A stretch of 64,000 nt of DNA from Catenovulum maritimum (GTDB lineage: Bacteria > Pseudomonadota > Gammaproteobacteria > Enterobacterales > Alteromonadaceae): NCBI RefSeq assembly GCF_001050375.1, contig NZ_KQ130490.1:85776-149775 (forward strand), read 5' to 3'. Below are positions 26,730 to 38,636 of the stretch, piece after piece. The notes under the pieces are model-generated. The model was not told the DNA's origin and did not search any database. It saw only the letters and a list, made by a program, of their open reading frames with translations. How positions within the stretch are numbered: the first letter of the stretch is position 1; each line of letters opens with the position of its first letter. A program made the position numbers and the translations under genes.

Positions 26730-26784
26730 GAATACTCTAGTTGCAGTTTGAAATGTCTAAGTTGATAAGTTTTGGCAAGCAGTC

Positions 26785-26817
26785 AGTGCTAAAACTTTAT
26801 TGGTGTATTTTAGCACT
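26785..26817 (+). terminator. Hairpin with T-run upstream of rhlE, opposite orientation
   Basis: Arms AGTGCTAAAA and TTTTAGCACT (10 of 10) around a 13-base loop, then TTTTT on the plus strand. No plus-strand gene ends here; it may form the 3' end of the dsbB message on the other strand or of an unseen short transcript. Weak case. Confidence 0.3.
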
Positions 26818-26920
26818 TTTTAATCATAATGCAGAGAAAGTTATCGAGCCTGATATGGTTTATGTGCAAACTTCATTGATTCTATTTGCTTTTCGATGGA
26901 AGACGCCTAATGACTAAGCG

Positions 26921-27448
26921 TTAAATTTGCTTGAATCGAATTAAGTGATAAGCCGGGACCGCAACAAAGGTCACTAAATAGAGTGCAAATATGACTTGCA
27001 TCCACATTGGCATGCTTAAGCCGAATAGTTCCCACTCAATGGCTGCACAGTCGCCTCTAGGTTCAAATAAATTAGGTAGCCAAACATCAGGTGCAAACCA
27101 TTCTGGAAATCTAGGGTAGAGTTCGCAGGATGCTGCAAATGGATCTGGATTGGTTTGTAAGTTGACATGTTCAGCTGCAATTTTATAACCCCAACTGGCA
27201 AAAAATATGGCTGAACAATAGCTGATTAATCTAGTCAGCATTAATTTTGGTGCTATCAAGGCAGGCAGACAACTTAAAAGTAATGCCCACAGAGCGAGCC
27301 TTTGATAGATGCATTTAATGCAAGGTTCGTAACCTAAACCATATTGAAAAACGAGCGCTGCAATCTCTAGAAAAAATATGCTGCTAGCAACTAAAAGCCA
27401 AGGCAGACGTTGATTAGAAAAGGCTTGATTTAGTATGGTTGTTTGCAT
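26921..27448 (-). CDS. dsbB: Disulfide bond formation protein B
   Basis: An inner-membrane quinone reductase of 175 residues that reoxidises DsbA. It has four hydrophobic segments, the first periplasmic pair CIKC (in EPCIKCIYQR), and the second pair as CELYPRFPEW and RGDC in the second loop. I start at ATG 27448: an upstream GTG-type frame to 27499 runs into the nhaB terminator and would add an atypical leader. It follows nhaB on the minus strand, the common nhaB-dsbB order of gammaproteobacteria, but a terminator hairpin separates the two. Confidence 0.95.
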   Translation of the reverse strand: MQTTILNQAFSNQRLPWLLVASSIFFLEIAALVFQYGLGYEPCIKCIYQRLALWALLLSCLPALIAPKLMLTRLISYCSAIFFASWGYKIAAEHVNLQTNPDPFAASCELYPRFPEWFAPDVWLPNLFEPRGDCAAIEWELFGLSMPMWMQVIFALYLVTFVAVPAYHLIRFKQI

Positions 27449-27484
27449 TGTTTTTGCTCTAATTGTTTTCGCTATTGTTGTGAT

Positions 27485-27512
27485 AAAAAGAAGGCACATA
27501 AATGTGCCTTCT
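27485..27512 (-). terminator. nhaB terminator
   Basis: Arms AGAAGGCACA (27489-27498) and TGTGCCTTCT (27503-27512) around TAAA; on the minus strand the stem is followed by a U-run. It lies 8 bases after the nhaB stop codon. Confidence 0.85.
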
Positions 27513-27519
27513 TGATGTT

Positions 27520-29109
27520 TTAGTGCCCTGAATTAGTTGCTTCGAGTGCACCTGCTGTAGCAGAGTGATGCTCAATTAAATGAACACTGTACATCCATTC
27601 AGTCATAGTCGGTAATAATTCCCAAGTCGCAATTAATCCTACTGATGTTAGCACTACAGTATAAGGTAAAGCCATCCATACCATTCTGCCATAAGACAAA
27701 CGTAGTAGCGGTGCTAATGTACTAGTTAATAGGAATAAGAATGCGGCTTGGCCATTCGGTGTTGCAACACTTGGTAAGTTAGTACCTGTGTTAATAGATA
27801 CAGATAATAAATCAAATTGGTCACGGGTAATTTGTCCATTTAACCAAGCTTGTTTTACTTCTGTGATGTATACCGAACCAACAAAGACGTTATCACTGAC
27901 CATTGAAAGTAGACCATTTGCCAAATAGAACATACCCAGCTGATTTTTACCTTCGAAGCTTAATACCCAGTCAATCACTGGAATAAATAATTGTTGGTCA
28001 ATAATCACTGCAACTATAGTGAAAAATACGCAGAGTAGTGCGGTAAATGGTAAGGCTTCTTCAAATGCTTTACCCAGTGCATGCTCTTCAATAATGCCAC
28101 AAAATGAAGTTGCAAAAATGATTATGCTTAAACCGATCAAGCCAACAGCTGCTAAATGCATTGCAAGAGCGACAACTAACCAGATTGCAATTACACCTTG
28201 AACCCAAAGTTTTGCTATATCTGCTTTGCTTCTGTATTTGTCTTGGTAGGCATTGTAGTCTGTTAAGATATCACGAACGGGTTCTGGTAGTTCTGAACCA
28301 TAATCAAAAATTTTGAATTTTTCGACCAAAAAGGTCGTCATTAAGCCAAAGAAAAAGACTGGGATAGAAACGGGTGACACACGTAGCGCAAACTCTGCAA
28401 AGCCCCAGCCTGATTTTTCCGCTATGATTAAGTTTTGCGGCTCACCAACCATAGTCATAACGCCACCTAGCGCTGTACCTATCGCTGCATGCATGAGTAA
28501 GTTACGAAGAAAAGCTCTGAACTTTTCTAAATTTTCTTTAGAAAGTGGCTCAATTTGTTTATCTTCAGAATGGTCGTGGTCAGCTGAAAAATCTTTACCA
28601 GATGCGACTTTGTGATAAATAGAGTAAAAACCTACTGCAACACTGATGATAACAGCAATAACGGTTAAAGCATCAAGAAAAGCAGATAAGATAGCGGAAG
28701 ATATAACGAAGGCAAGCGATAGAGTGACTTTAGACTTCACATTGAGTAAGAGTTTAGTGAAGCAAAATAGTAGCAGGCTTTTCATAAAGTAAATACCGGC
28801 AACCATAAAGACCAAGAGTAGAAGTACTTCAAGGTTGGTGCTTATTTCATGCATGACATGATCGGAGGAGGTCATGCCGATAAACACTGCTTCTATTGCA
28901 AGTAAACCACCTGGTTGCAATGGATAACACTTTAATGCCATGGCGAGTGTAAAGATAAATTGAATTACTAATGCCCAACCTGCTAAGTAGGGGGCAATGT
29001 AAAACAGGATTGGATTAATTACTAAACACGCAATAATAAATTGTTTATACCAGGTAGGCGCATTACCCAGAAAGTTTCTAAATACAGTCGTCGATACAGA
29101 TTGAGACAT
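27520..29109 (-). CDS. nhaB: Na+/H+ antiporter NhaB
   Basis: A 529-residue inner-membrane protein with about a dozen hydrophobic segments; exports Na+ in exchange for H+ and supports salt and pH homeostasis. The start [22 protein letters not shown], the segment [19 protein letters not shown] in the conserved re-entrant region and [20 protein letters not shown] near the C-terminal third are NhaB hallmarks. Length equals that of characterised members. It is divergent from lolC across 326 bases. A marine lifestyle fits, but NhaB is also common in non-marine bacteria. Confidence 0.96.
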   Translation of the reverse strand: MSQSVSTTVFRNFLGNAPTWYKQFIIACLVINPILFYIAPYLAGWALVIQFIFTLAMALKCYPLQPGGLLAIEAVFIGMTSSDHVMHEISTNLEVLLLLVFMVAGIYFMKSLLLFCFTKLLLNVKSKVTLSLAFVISSAILSAFLDALTVIAVIISVAVGFYSIYHKVASGKDFSADHDHSEDKQIEPLSKENLEKFRAFLRNLLMHAAIGTALGGVMTMVGEPQNLIIAEKSGWGFAEFALRVSPVSIPVFFFGLMTTFLVEKFKIFDYGSELPEPVRDILTDYNAYQDKYRSKADIAKLWVQGVIAIWLVVALAMHLAAVGLIGLSIIIFATSFCGIIEEHALGKAFEEALPFTALLCVFFTIVAVIIDQQLFIPVIDWVLSFEGKNQLGMFYLANGLLSMVSDNVFVGSVYITEVKQAWLNGQITRDQFDLLSVSINTGTNLPSVATPNGQAAFLFLLTSTLAPLLRLSYGRMVWMALPYTVVLTSVGLIATWELLPTMTEWMYSVHLIEHHSATAGALEATNSGH

Positions 29110-29435
29110 TTTTGTTCCTAAATTGCTAAATATTCATAAATTGGTTGATCGTTTTTGAGTGATTAGTATTTTTTTGTAGTTATTAGGTTAATCGCCGGTT
29201 ACTATTTTTTAAGTTTTAAGGATTATAAAAAAACAGCTCAAATTAAGAGCGATATTATCGCTTTTAATGCCTTCACTTGGCAACTATTAGAAGCTAATAG
29301 CGGTAAATATTTATTGATTTAGGACATATTAATGATTAATTACAACCGAGGGAAACTTGTATCAATTAATTTAAAAATTAGCTATATTCTCTTTTGTTTG
29401 AAATATGATAATAAAAACAATATTTAGAGGCTGAT
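29110..29435. other. Intergenic region between divergent nhaB and lolC
   Basis: 326 AT-rich bases that must hold both promoters. I see no convincing -35/-10 pair, operator or repeat. An open frame of about 52 codons without a start exists near 29165-29322 but has no other support. Confidence 0.4.
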
Positions 29436-30671
29436 TTGTTCTACCCACTTAGTTTGTTTATTGCTAACCGATACAGTCGAAGCAAGCAAGGCAATACTTT
29501 CATTTCGTTTATTACTTTTTTTTCTGTTGCTGGTATTAGCTTAGGCGTCATGGCGCTAATAACTGTAATTTCTGTGATGAACGGTTTTGAAAGTGAATTA
29601 AAAAAGCGCATTTTAGGCGTTATACCACATGTTGTTATAACGACCGATACACATCCTGATACCTCGTTTAATTTCGCCAGTAAAATTGCTGATCACGAAT
29701 TAGTTGCAGGCGCAACGTCATACCGGCAGGTGATGGGGCTGGTACAGTCCAGTCAAGATATGAAAGTGATATCTGTTCAAGGTATACAACCTGAACAAGA
29801 AGCTCTTCATTCGATCATTCCAGCTAATATCATTTCAGGAAGTTTTGATTCGCTCCAAGCTCGCTCTTATCAAGTTGTGATAGGCCAGCAGTTAGCGATG
29901 CGATTAAACTTGTCGTTAGGCGATTCTGTCAGACTTATGCTGTCAGAAGCTAGTGTTTATACACCTATGGGGCGCATGCCGAGACAAAGGAAGTTTGTTG
30001 TTTCAGGGATTTTTGATGTTGGCTCTGACGTCGATTCGAATGTAGTCTTAGTAAATTATGATGATTTAAGTCGTATGCTGGGTAAGGTGAGTCGTGGTCA
30101 ATCTAGTCTTAGATTATATTTAAATGATGCATTTGATGTTTCAAAAGTTATTACTTGGTTGGGATCTGAATTTGAACACATCCAAATTGATGCGAATTGG
30201 CAACAAGATCAAGGCGAGTTATTTGAAGCGGTTAAAATGGAAAAAAATATGATGTGGCTGATGTTAGCTTTAATCATAGCTGTCGCTACTTTTAATATTG
30301 TTTCAGCCCTAGTTATGGTTGTTAATGATAAGCAAGGAGAAATAGCATCGCTGAAAACTATGGGGCTTAAAGCCAAAACCGTAATTGCTATTTTTGTGTT
30401 TCAAGGCATGTATAAGGGTTGTGTAGGCGCAATTGTTGGCACAATTTTAGGACTTAGCTTAAGTTACTTTTTAAATGATATTTTGCATGCTTTGAGCATA
30501 GGTATATTTTCAGTACCAGCATATGCAGTGCAGGGCTTACCTGTTGATATTAATTTGCAGCAAGTATTAACCATTTCACTATCTGCTATTTTAATGAGCT
30601 TTTTAGCAACTATTTATCCGGCCATACGAGCTGCAAACACTAACCCAGCAGAGATATTAAGATATGAGTAA
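29436..30671 (+). CDS. lolC: Lipoprotein-releasing system transmembrane protein LolC
   Basis: An inner-membrane subunit of the LolCDE ABC machine that extracts lipoproteins from the inner membrane and passes them to LolA. 411 residues with one N-terminal membrane segment (FSVAGISLGVMALITVISVM), a large periplasmic domain and three C-terminal segments (MMWLMLALIIAVATFNIVSA and others). It starts with TTG 29436 behind GAGG at 29427-29430. It overlaps lolD by 8 bases. The LolC and LolE paralogues flank lolD in the usual order, which sets the C versus E call. Confidence 0.95.
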   Translation: MFYPLSLFIANRYSRSKQGNTFISFITFFSVAGISLGVMALITVISVMNGFESELKKRILGVIPHVVITTDTHPDTSFNFASKIADHELVAGATSYRQVMGLVQSSQDMKVISVQGIQPEQEALHSIIPANIISGSFDSLQARSYQVVIGQQLAMRLNLSLGDSVRLMLSEASVYTPMGRMPRQRKFVVSGIFDVGSDVDSNVVLVNYDDLSRMLGKVSRGQSSLRLYLNDAFDVSKVITWLGSEFEHIQIDANWQQDQGELFEAVKMEKNMMWLMLALIIAVATFNIVSALVMVVNDKQGEIASLKTMGLKAKTVIAIFVFQGMYKGCVGAIVGTILGLSLSYFLNDILHALSIGIFSVPAYAVQGLPVDINLQQVLTISLSAILMSFLATIYPAIRAANTNPAEILRYE

Positions 30672-31368
30672 GCCAATATTAAGCTGTCAGAATTTATCTA
30701 AAATTTACCAAGACGGGAACAATACGGTTAAAGTATTAGATAACTTAAGCCTAGAGATACAAGCAGCAGAACATTTAGCCATTGTTGGCAGTTCTGGATC
30801 AGGTAAAAGTACTTTGTTACATATTCTAGGGGCGTTAGATTCTCCTTCTGAAGGACGAGTGCTGTTTAATGGCCAAGATATACATAAACTGAATGACGAT
30901 AAACAGGCTCAATTTAGAAATGAAAGCTTGGGTTTCGTCTATCAATTTCACCATTTGTTAGGTGAATTCACCGCATTAGAGAATGTGGCAATGCCATTAA
31001 TGATTGCAAAAACACCTGTTAATCAGGCTAAAAAAATGGCGAGTGAGATTTTAGATAAAGTCGGTTTAAGTCATAGGTTAAAGCACTTGCCTAGCGAGTT
31101 GTCTGGCGGTGAGCGCCAAAGAGTTGCGATTGCGCGCGCTTTAGTCAATCAACCTAAATTAATTTTGGCCGATGAGCCAACGGGTAACCTAGATTCAGAA
31201 AACGCTGCAAGTGTATTTGAATTAATTTTGAGTTTAAAAGAGTTGTTTTCTACCAGCTTTGTTTTTGTTACCCATGATTTAAAGTTAGCAAGTAAGATGG
31301 ACAGACAGCTTAAACTTGATAAAGGCCAATTGGTTGAGTGGCAAGCAAAAGTGGTTGAGCATGTTTGA
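30664..31368 (+). CDS. lolD: Lipoprotein-releasing system ATP-binding protein LolD
   Basis: The cytoplasmic ATPase of LolCDE, 234 residues. Walker A GSSGSGKST (residues about 41-49), Q-loop YQFHHLL typical of the LolD/MacB class, signature LSGGERQR, Walker B LILADEPTGNLD and the H-switch FVTHD are all present. The ATG overlaps the lolC stop by 8 bases, and the gene's own stop overlaps the lolE start by 8 bases, so translation of the three genes is coupled. Confidence 0.97.
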   Translation: MSKPILSCQNLSKIYQDGNNTVKVLDNLSLEIQAAEHLAIVGSSGSGKSTLLHILGALDSPSEGRVLFNGQDIHKLNDDKQAQFRNESLGFVYQFHHLLGEFTALENVAMPLMIAKTPVNQAKKMASEILDKVGLSHRLKHLPSELSGGERQRVAIARALVNQPKLILADEPTGNLDSENAASVFELILSLKELFSTSFVFVTHDLKLASKMDRQLKLDKGQLVEWQAKVVEHV

Positions 31369-32605
31369 TAAATTAGCCTTTTATATAGGTTGGCGCTATG
31401 CCCGCAGCCAATCGAAGAATAAATTTATCCAGTTTATTTCTGCTTCATCTGTTATTGGTATTGCTTTAGGTACTTGTGTATTGATTTGGGTTTTGTCTGC
31501 CATGAATGGTTTTCAGCAGCAACTCAAAGATAGGTTATTAAGCTTAGTCCCACATATTGAATTTATTGCAGTAGAGCAAAAAGGTATAGATGATTGGCAG
31601 AGTATTGAGAAGCGCTTAACTCAGAATGGCTCTGCATTAGGGGTTGCACCCTTCGTAACATTTGGTGGTTTAATTCAACAGGGCGATAAGTTAAAACCGA
31701 TTGAAATTAGAGGGATAGACTGGCAACAAGAACAAGATGTCTCTAATTTAGCCAGCTATGTGAAAGCCGATGTTATTGAAAAATTTAATCAGCAAGATGG
31801 TGTGATATTAGGTCAAGCTATTATTGAAGATTTAGGCTTAACCATAAATGAACAAGTCGATGTTTTGGTGCCTCAAATGAGTGAAACCGGTCGCTTAATC
31901 CCACCAAAATTGATTCGCCTTACTTTATTAGGCGGGTTTAGTTCTGGTAGTCAGCTTGATCATGCTATTGGTTATACTCAGCTAGAAAGAGCTGCTGAAG
32001 CGACAGGTTGGGATCAGGGCGTACAGGGTATCAGGTTAAAAATTGATGATGTTTTTAATGCTCGTCAAATTGCGCAAAAAATTGGTTACGAGTTACCTTA
32101 CTATGTTTACATTCAAGACTGGTCTAGACAGTTTGGTCATGTCTACAATGATATTCAATTAGTCCGAAGTGTTATGTATGTTATTTTGGCTTTAGTGGTT
32201 GCTGTTGCCTGTTTTAATATAGTTTCAACTTTAGTTATGGCGGTTAATGAGAAACAGTCTGATATTGCTATTTTAAAAACGCTTGGTATGCCTGCTAGCT
32301 CAATTATAAAAATCTTTATGATTAAAGGTTTATATAGCGGCTTGTTAGGTACACTAATCGGCACCTTTTTTGGTATTTTGGGTGGATTGTGGTTGACCGA
32401 ATTTTTCTCAGCGATTGAGTCTTTAATTGGTATTCAGTTTTTATCTGGTGATATTTATTTTATTGATTTTTTACCGACAGAGCTGATGTGGCAAGATGTG
32501 GTGTTAACAGCAAGTGTTGCTGTTTTAATGTCTATTATTGCGACTTTATACCCTGCTTACAAAGCAACTAAAGTTGAACCAGCTAAAGTAGTTGGTAAGG
32601 TATAG
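31361..32605 (+). CDS. lolE: Lipoprotein-releasing system transmembrane protein LolE
   Basis: The paralogue of LolC in the LolCDE complex, 414 residues. ATG 31361 (MFDKLAFYIGWRYARSQSKN) is preferred over an in-frame ATG 45 bases upstream because it matches the family N-terminus and overlaps the lolD stop. It has an N-terminal membrane segment (VIGIALGTCVLIWVLSAM), a periplasmic domain and three C-terminal segments (VMYVILALVVAVACFNIVST). A strong bidirectional terminator lies between it and gapA. Confidence 0.95.
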   Translation: MFDKLAFYIGWRYARSQSKNKFIQFISASSVIGIALGTCVLIWVLSAMNGFQQQLKDRLLSLVPHIEFIAVEQKGIDDWQSIEKRLTQNGSALGVAPFVTFGGLIQQGDKLKPIEIRGIDWQQEQDVSNLASYVKADVIEKFNQQDGVILGQAIIEDLGLTINEQVDVLVPQMSETGRLIPPKLIRLTLLGGFSSGSQLDHAIGYTQLERAAEATGWDQGVQGIRLKIDDVFNARQIAQKIGYELPYYVYIQDWSRQFGHVYNDIQLVRSVMYVILALVVAVACFNIVSTLVMAVNEKQSDIAILKTLGMPASSIIKIFMIKGLYSGLLGTLIGTFFGILGGLWLTEFFSAIESLIGIQFLSGDIYFIDFLPTELMWQDVVLTASVAVLMSIIATLYPAYKATKVEPAKVVGKV

Positions 32606-32710
32606 ATAACACAAGCTTCCACTTATGCGATTGATAATCTTGAATAGCTGACGAGTATTGCTTTATAAAATTAATCCGTTGAGTTTATCCAGAATCAATT
32701 TTCAGATATA

Positions 32711-32748
32711 AAAAAACCGATGTTGCTAATGCTAACATCGGTTTTTTT
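32711..32748. terminator. Bidirectional terminator between lolE and gapA
   Basis: Stem CCGATGTT / AACATCGG (32717-32724 and 32734-32741), flanked by A6 and T7, so it can act on both strands. A perfect 18-bp palindrome CGCCTAGTTAACTAGGCG (32752-32769) lies between it and the gapA stop codon. Confidence 0.92.
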
Positions 32749-32775
32749 GTGCGCCTAGTTAACTAGGCGTACAAC

Positions 32776-34077
<1,302 letters not shown>

Positions 34078-36276
34078 ATGAATAGCGAGTTAATAGATCA
34101 AGTTGCTAAAGCTAAGGGGATTGAGACCCGTTACGTAAATGCTTGGGGCAAAGATGCTGTTGTTGACCCTGAAAGCAAGGCCAAATTATTGAAAGCCATG
34201 GGTTATGAAATTGATAATGAAGATAAATTTAAGCAGCAAATTGAAAAAGAAGCCTCTGATTATTGGCTCAGTAATATCAATCCAGTTAAAATTATTCGTC
34301 AAACAGATATTTTAGACTTTGAATTTAGAGTTGCAATTAATGAAGCAAATGATCCTTTCGATTGTAAGATAACGTTAGAATCAGGCCAAGTTATAGAATT
34401 TAGTTTTATTCCGGTGGAAGGCGCTCTAATTGATGTTGCTGATATTGATGAGCTAGAGCATCAAGAGTATTTGATTAGCACTGAAATCGAATTGCCTTGT
34501 GGTTATCACCAATTATCTATAACAGATAATGTTGGACAAAATGTCGATGATCAATCTTTAATCGTCGCACCTAAAAAGTGTTATAAACCAGAGCCTATCG
34601 CGGAAGGTAAAAAAGTTTGGGGCACAAGTGTTCAGTTGTATTGTGTTCGCTCTGAACGTAACTGGGGAATGGGTGATTTCACCGATCTTAACTTATTGAT
34701 TTCTGAAATATCAGCACGTGGTGGTGATTTTATCGGACTTAATCCTATCCATGCATTATCACCTTCTAATCCTGAACATTGTAGTCCTTATAGCCCGTCT
34801 TCGCGCCGGTGGTTAAATGTTTTTTACATAGACCCTGAAGTGGTAGATGGATTTAGTCGATCTACAAAAATTCAGTCTTTAATTGACTCTCCTTTACACA
34901 AACAATTAAAAGTGAGTGCCAAAGAGACAGATTATGTTGATTATGACGCGATAGCTAAACTTAAGATGCCAGTATTTAAACTGCTATTTGAGTGGTTTAT
35001 ACAAAATGAATTAAACCAAAATACTGATAAAGCGAAAGCATTTAAGCAGTTTATAACAGCGGGCGGGGAATCTCTTAAACAGCAAGCTATATTTGATGCG
35101 GTACAAGAAGACCTTCATAAACAGGGGATTCAGGCTTGGGGTTGGCCAAGTTGGCCAGAAAAACTAAATCAGTATGATGCGCCAGCTGTTCAAGAATTTG
35201 CTGAACAAAATCAACAGCAAGTTCAATTTTATATGTATCTTCAATGGTTGGCTGCAGAGCAAATAAAAGCTTGTCAAAACTTAGCAGAAGAAAAGGGCAT
35301 GACAATTGGTATCTATCGAGATCTAGCGGTTGGTGTTAGTTCTGGTAGTGCTGAAGTTTGGGCCAATCAAGATTTATATTGTGCAGATATCAGTGTTGGT
35401 GCGCCACCCGATCCACTTGGTCCATTAGGACAAAGTTGGGGTTTACCGCCAATGGAGCCTAATAAACTTTATCAGCAAAAATATCAGCCAATTATTGATC
35501 TTTATCGAGCTAACATGCAGTCATGTGGTGCACTTAGAATTGATCATGTCATGGCATTACTCAGACTTTGGTGGGTACCAGGTGGCGAGCATGCGACTAA
35601 AGGCGCTTTTGTTTATTACCCTATTGATGATTTACTCGCTTTACTTTGCCTAGAAAGCCAACGTAACCAATGCATGATAATAGGTGAAGATTTAGGCACA
35701 GTTCCGGAAGGGATAAGAGAAATCTTGCACGAAAATGCTGTGCTTTCATATCGAGTCTTCTTCTTTGAAACTGCGCCTGATGGTGGTTTTTACTCTCCTG
35801 TGCATTATCCTGAGCAAGCAATGGCGACTTTGACGACTCATGATATGCCGACTCTGAGAGGTTATTGGCATTGTGAAGATTTAAAACTGGGTCAAGAATT
35901 AGGTATTTACCCAGAGCAGGCAGAGTTAGATGGCTTGTTTCATGCAAGGCATCATTCAAAGCAGAGAATTTTAGATAGTTTGCACGGTCATGCTGCAATA
36001 CATTCTGATATTTCGCATAATCCAGATCAGGTAGAAATGGACAATAGGTTAAATTATGCGATGCAAGTTCATATGGCTAAAGCAGCGAGCTGTTTATTGA
36101 GTTTACAGCTTGAAGATTGGCTTGAGATGGACTTACCAGTTAATGTGCCGGGAACTTGTGATGAGTACCCAAATTGGAGACGTAAATTATCACAAAATTT
36201 AGAGACTTTGTTTGCTTTACCTCAGGTAAATGAACTCACGAAGCAATTGTGTACTGCCCGTAAAGAAGAATCTTAA
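34078..36276 (+). CDS. malQ: 4-alpha-glucanotransferase (amylomaltase)
   Basis: A GH77 enzyme of 732 residues that transfers maltodextrin units and releases glucose. After an N-terminal domain of about 170 residues, the catalytic barrel shows GTSVQLYCVRSERNWGMGDF, nucleophile Asp in GALRIDHVMALLRLWW, acid/base Glu in MIIGEDLGTVP and the third acid in LTTHDMPTLRGYW. The product works with GlgX and GlgB on glycogen and maltodextrin. It opens a plus-strand series malQ-glgB-glgX; the 151-base gap to glgB shows no terminator. Confidence 0.96.
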   Translation: MNSELIDQVAKAKGIETRYVNAWGKDAVVDPESKAKLLKAMGYEIDNEDKFKQQIEKEASDYWLSNINPVKIIRQTDILDFEFRVAINEANDPFDCKITLESGQVIEFSFIPVEGALIDVADIDELEHQEYLISTEIELPCGYHQLSITDNVGQNVDDQSLIVAPKKCYKPEPIAEGKKVWGTSVQLYCVRSERNWGMGDFTDLNLLISEISARGGDFIGLNPIHALSPSNPEHCSPYSPSSRRWLNVFYIDPEVVDGFSRSTKIQSLIDSPLHKQLKVSAKETDYVDYDAIAKLKMPVFKLLFEWFIQNELNQNTDKAKAFKQFITAGGESLKQQAIFDAVQEDLHKQGIQAWGWPSWPEKLNQYDAPAVQEFAEQNQQQVQFYMYLQWLAAEQIKACQNLAEEKGMTIGIYRDLAVGVSSGSAEVWANQDLYCADISVGAPPDPLGPLGQSWGLPPMEPNKLYQQKYQPIIDLYRANMQSCGALRIDHVMALLRLWWVPGGEHATKGAFVYYPIDDLLALLCLESQRNQCMIIGEDLGTVPEGIREILHENAVLSYRVFFFETAPDGGFYSPVHYPEQAMATLTTHDMPTLRGYWHCEDLKLGQELGIYPEQAELDGLFHARHHSKQRILDSLHGHAAIHSDISHNPDQVEMDNRLNYAMQVHMAKAASCLLSLQLEDWLEMDLPVNVPGTCDEYPNWRRKLSQNLETLFALPQVNELTKQLCTARKEES

Positions 36277-36427
36277 TCAGTTCAATAAATTAGACTTAAA
36301 AAGGATTGAAAGCAGTTCAAATATGAGACACACTGAGTTTGACTGCTTTTATTCACATAGCAATATAAGAATATGAATTCGTAACATCTAGATTTATAAA
36401 TTTTAAATAATACAACAGGACTTTTGT

Positions 36428-38617
36428 ATGATCTTAAATGATTTAGAAGAAGTTAAATTGCACAACCCGCTAGAAATTCTTGGTCTTCAAGAAAACCCTC
36501 AAGGAAAAGGTCGAATTATTCGAGCTTGGATCCCAAATGCCATTAAAATCGAAGTAATAGATTTATCATCGCAAACTAGTTTAGGATTTTTAGAGCAAGT
36601 GGCTGATTCTGGCTTATTTGAATCCGTATTTGAGACTTTGCAGAGCAATACAAATTATAAATTTGTTGTGACAAATTCAGAACACACTTATGAAGTCATA
36701 GACCCTTATCAGTTTAAAGATGAAGCATTTCATGCTGTACATTATGTCGATACCAAGCCGCAAAATATTTATAAGCAGTTAGGTGCGCAATTAATTGATA
36801 TCCCAGTATCAGGTGGTGATGACGTAGCAGCGACTCGATTTGCTGTCTTTGCGCCAAATGCGACCGCTGTTAGTTTAATTGGTGATTTTAATTGCTGGGA
36901 TGGTCGTTATCATCCAATGCAAAAAACTCAATGTGGTCATTGGGTATTAGTCGTGCCTGGCGTGGGTGCTGGTGCGCAGTATAAGTATGAAATAAAAGAT
37001 CCTATGGGTAATAGGCTACCTCATAAAGCTGATCCAATTGGTTTTCAAGCCGAGCAATACCCATCGCATTCTTCAGTTGTGTTTAATCATAATGAATATC
37101 AATGGAACGATAAGAAGTGGCTAGAAGAACAATCGGTTGTTGATAGGTATAAATCACCTATGAGCATTTACGAATTGCATCTAGGCAGTTGGAAACCTAA
37201 ATATGATGCTAAAGGTCGTTCATTTTTAACTTATAGAGAGTTAGCAGAAGAACTGATTCCATACATTAAAGATATGGGATACACACATATTGAAATGTTA
37301 CCTGTTTCTGAGTTTCCTTATGATGGTTCTTGGGGTTATCAGCCTGTTGGTATGTTTGCACCGACTAGCCGATTTGGTTCGCCAGATGACTTTAAATATT
37401 TTGTTGATCAGTGTCACCAAAACGACATTGGTGTGATTGTTGATTGGGTTCCAGCACATTTTCCAGAAGACGGTCACGGCTTAGCTAGATTTGATGGTAC
37501 TTATGTTTATGAGTATGAGGATCCACGTCGAGGATGGCATCCGGATTGGAATTCTTGCATTTATGATTTTGGTAAAGATTCCGTCAGACGTTTTCTAGTT
37601 GCCAGTGCGCTTATCTGGTTAGATAAATTCCATGTTGATGCGCTTAGAGTTGACGCAGTTGCAAGTATGCTTTATTGGGATTATTCACGAGATGAAGGTG
37701 AGTGGGTGCCAAATGTTGATGGCGGTAATGAAAATTACGAAGCCGTTAGCTTGTTACGTTGGTTTAATGAAGAAGTTTATAAAAACTATCCTCATGCTTT
37801 CACTATTGCTGAAGAGTCTACTGCGTTTCCTAAAGTATCTAGACCTGTATTTGAAGGCGGCTTAGGTTTCGGCTTTAAATGGAATATGGGGTGGATGCAC
37901 GATAGCTTACACTTTATCTCAAAAGATCCGGCTTATCGTAAGTATCACCACAATGAGATTACCTTCTCTATGGTATACGCCTATAACGAAAGCTTTATTT
38001 TACCAATTTCGCACGATGAAGTGGTTCATGGTAAAGGTTCTTTATTGAAAAAAATGCCTGGTGATGAGTGGCAGGCTGCGGCAAACCATAGATGTTATGC
38101 CGCATTTATGTACGCGCACCCAGGTAAGAAATTAAACTTTATGGGTAATGAGATTGGTCAAACTTCTGAGTGGAATTACCAAGGTTCAGTTGAGTGGCAT
38201 TTACTTGAGTTTGATAAGCATAAAGGGATTCAAAACCTATTCCGCCAATTAAACAACTTATATAAAGACACCCCAGCTTTACATGAAAAAGACCATGAAC
38301 CAGGTGGTTTTGAGTGGATAGATCACCATGATGCGGCACAAAGTATTTTATCTTTTGTACGTAAATCAGCTGATAATTCTCAAAAAGTTTATGTGGTCAG
38401 TAACTTTACACCGATTCCTAGAAATAATTATCGTTTAGGCGTAAAAGACTTAGGTAATTATGAGGTGATTTTATCGACAGATGCGGGGGATTATTGGGGT
38501 AGCAATTACGATTGTGGTCAGAAGATAGAAGCTGAAAACCAACCGTGGCAGGGACAAAGCCATTCAATCGAATTAAATGTTCCACCACTTTCAACTGTTT
38601 ATATTAAGTTTGGTTAA
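36428..38617 (+). CDS. glgB: 1,4-alpha-glucan branching enzyme
   Basis: A GH13 enzyme of 729 residues that introduces alpha-1,6 branches into glycogen. Two N-terminal CBM48-type beta domains (about residues 10-110 and 135-230, including APNATAVSLIGDFNCWDGR) precede the barrel. The nucleophile Asp lies in FHVDALRVDAVASMLYWDY, the acid/base Glu in FTIAEESTAFP and the third Asp in LPISHDEVVHGKGSL. The Ig-like C-terminal domain is complete. The long two-domain N-terminus is the E. coli-like form. glgX follows 19 bases downstream. Confidence 0.97.
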   Translation: MILNDLEEVKLHNPLEILGLQENPQGKGRIIRAWIPNAIKIEVIDLSSQTSLGFLEQVADSGLFESVFETLQSNTNYKFVVTNSEHTYEVIDPYQFKDEAFHAVHYVDTKPQNIYKQLGAQLIDIPVSGGDDVAATRFAVFAPNATAVSLIGDFNCWDGRYHPMQKTQCGHWVLVVPGVGAGAQYKYEIKDPMGNRLPHKADPIGFQAEQYPSHSSVVFNHNEYQWNDKKWLEEQSVVDRYKSPMSIYELHLGSWKPKYDAKGRSFLTYRELAEELIPYIKDMGYTHIEMLPVSEFPYDGSWGYQPVGMFAPTSRFGSPDDFKYFVDQCHQNDIGVIVDWVPAHFPEDGHGLARFDGTYVYEYEDPRRGWHPDWNSCIYDFGKDSVRRFLVASALIWLDKFHVDALRVDAVASMLYWDYSRDEGEWVPNVDGGNENYEAVSLLRWFNEEVYKNYPHAFTIAEESTAFPKVSRPVFEGGLGFGFKWNMGWMHDSLHFISKDPAYRKYHHNEITFSMVYAYNESFILPISHDEVVHGKGSLLKKMPGDEWQAAANHRCYAAFMYAHPGKKLNFMGNEIGQTSEWNYQGSVEWHLLEFDKHKGIQNLFRQLNNLYKDTPALHEKDHEPGGFEWIDHHDAAQSILSFVRKSADNSQKVYVVSNFTPIPRNNYRLGVKDLGNYEVILSTDAGDYWGSNYDCGQKIEAENQPWQGQSHSIELNVPPLSTVYIKFG

Positions 38618-38636
38618 TATTTAGAAGGAATTATCG

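Noticed and set aside
27449-27499. Upstream start for dsbB at 27499
   Set aside because: The extra residues are encoded through the nhaB terminator hairpin and the DsbB family N-terminus fits ATG 27448.
29165-29322. Startless open frame of about 52 codons upstream of lolC (contains FNAFTWQLLEANSGKY)
   Set aside because: No start codon or ribosome-binding site and no recognised family; such a length is plausible by chance in AT-rich DNA.
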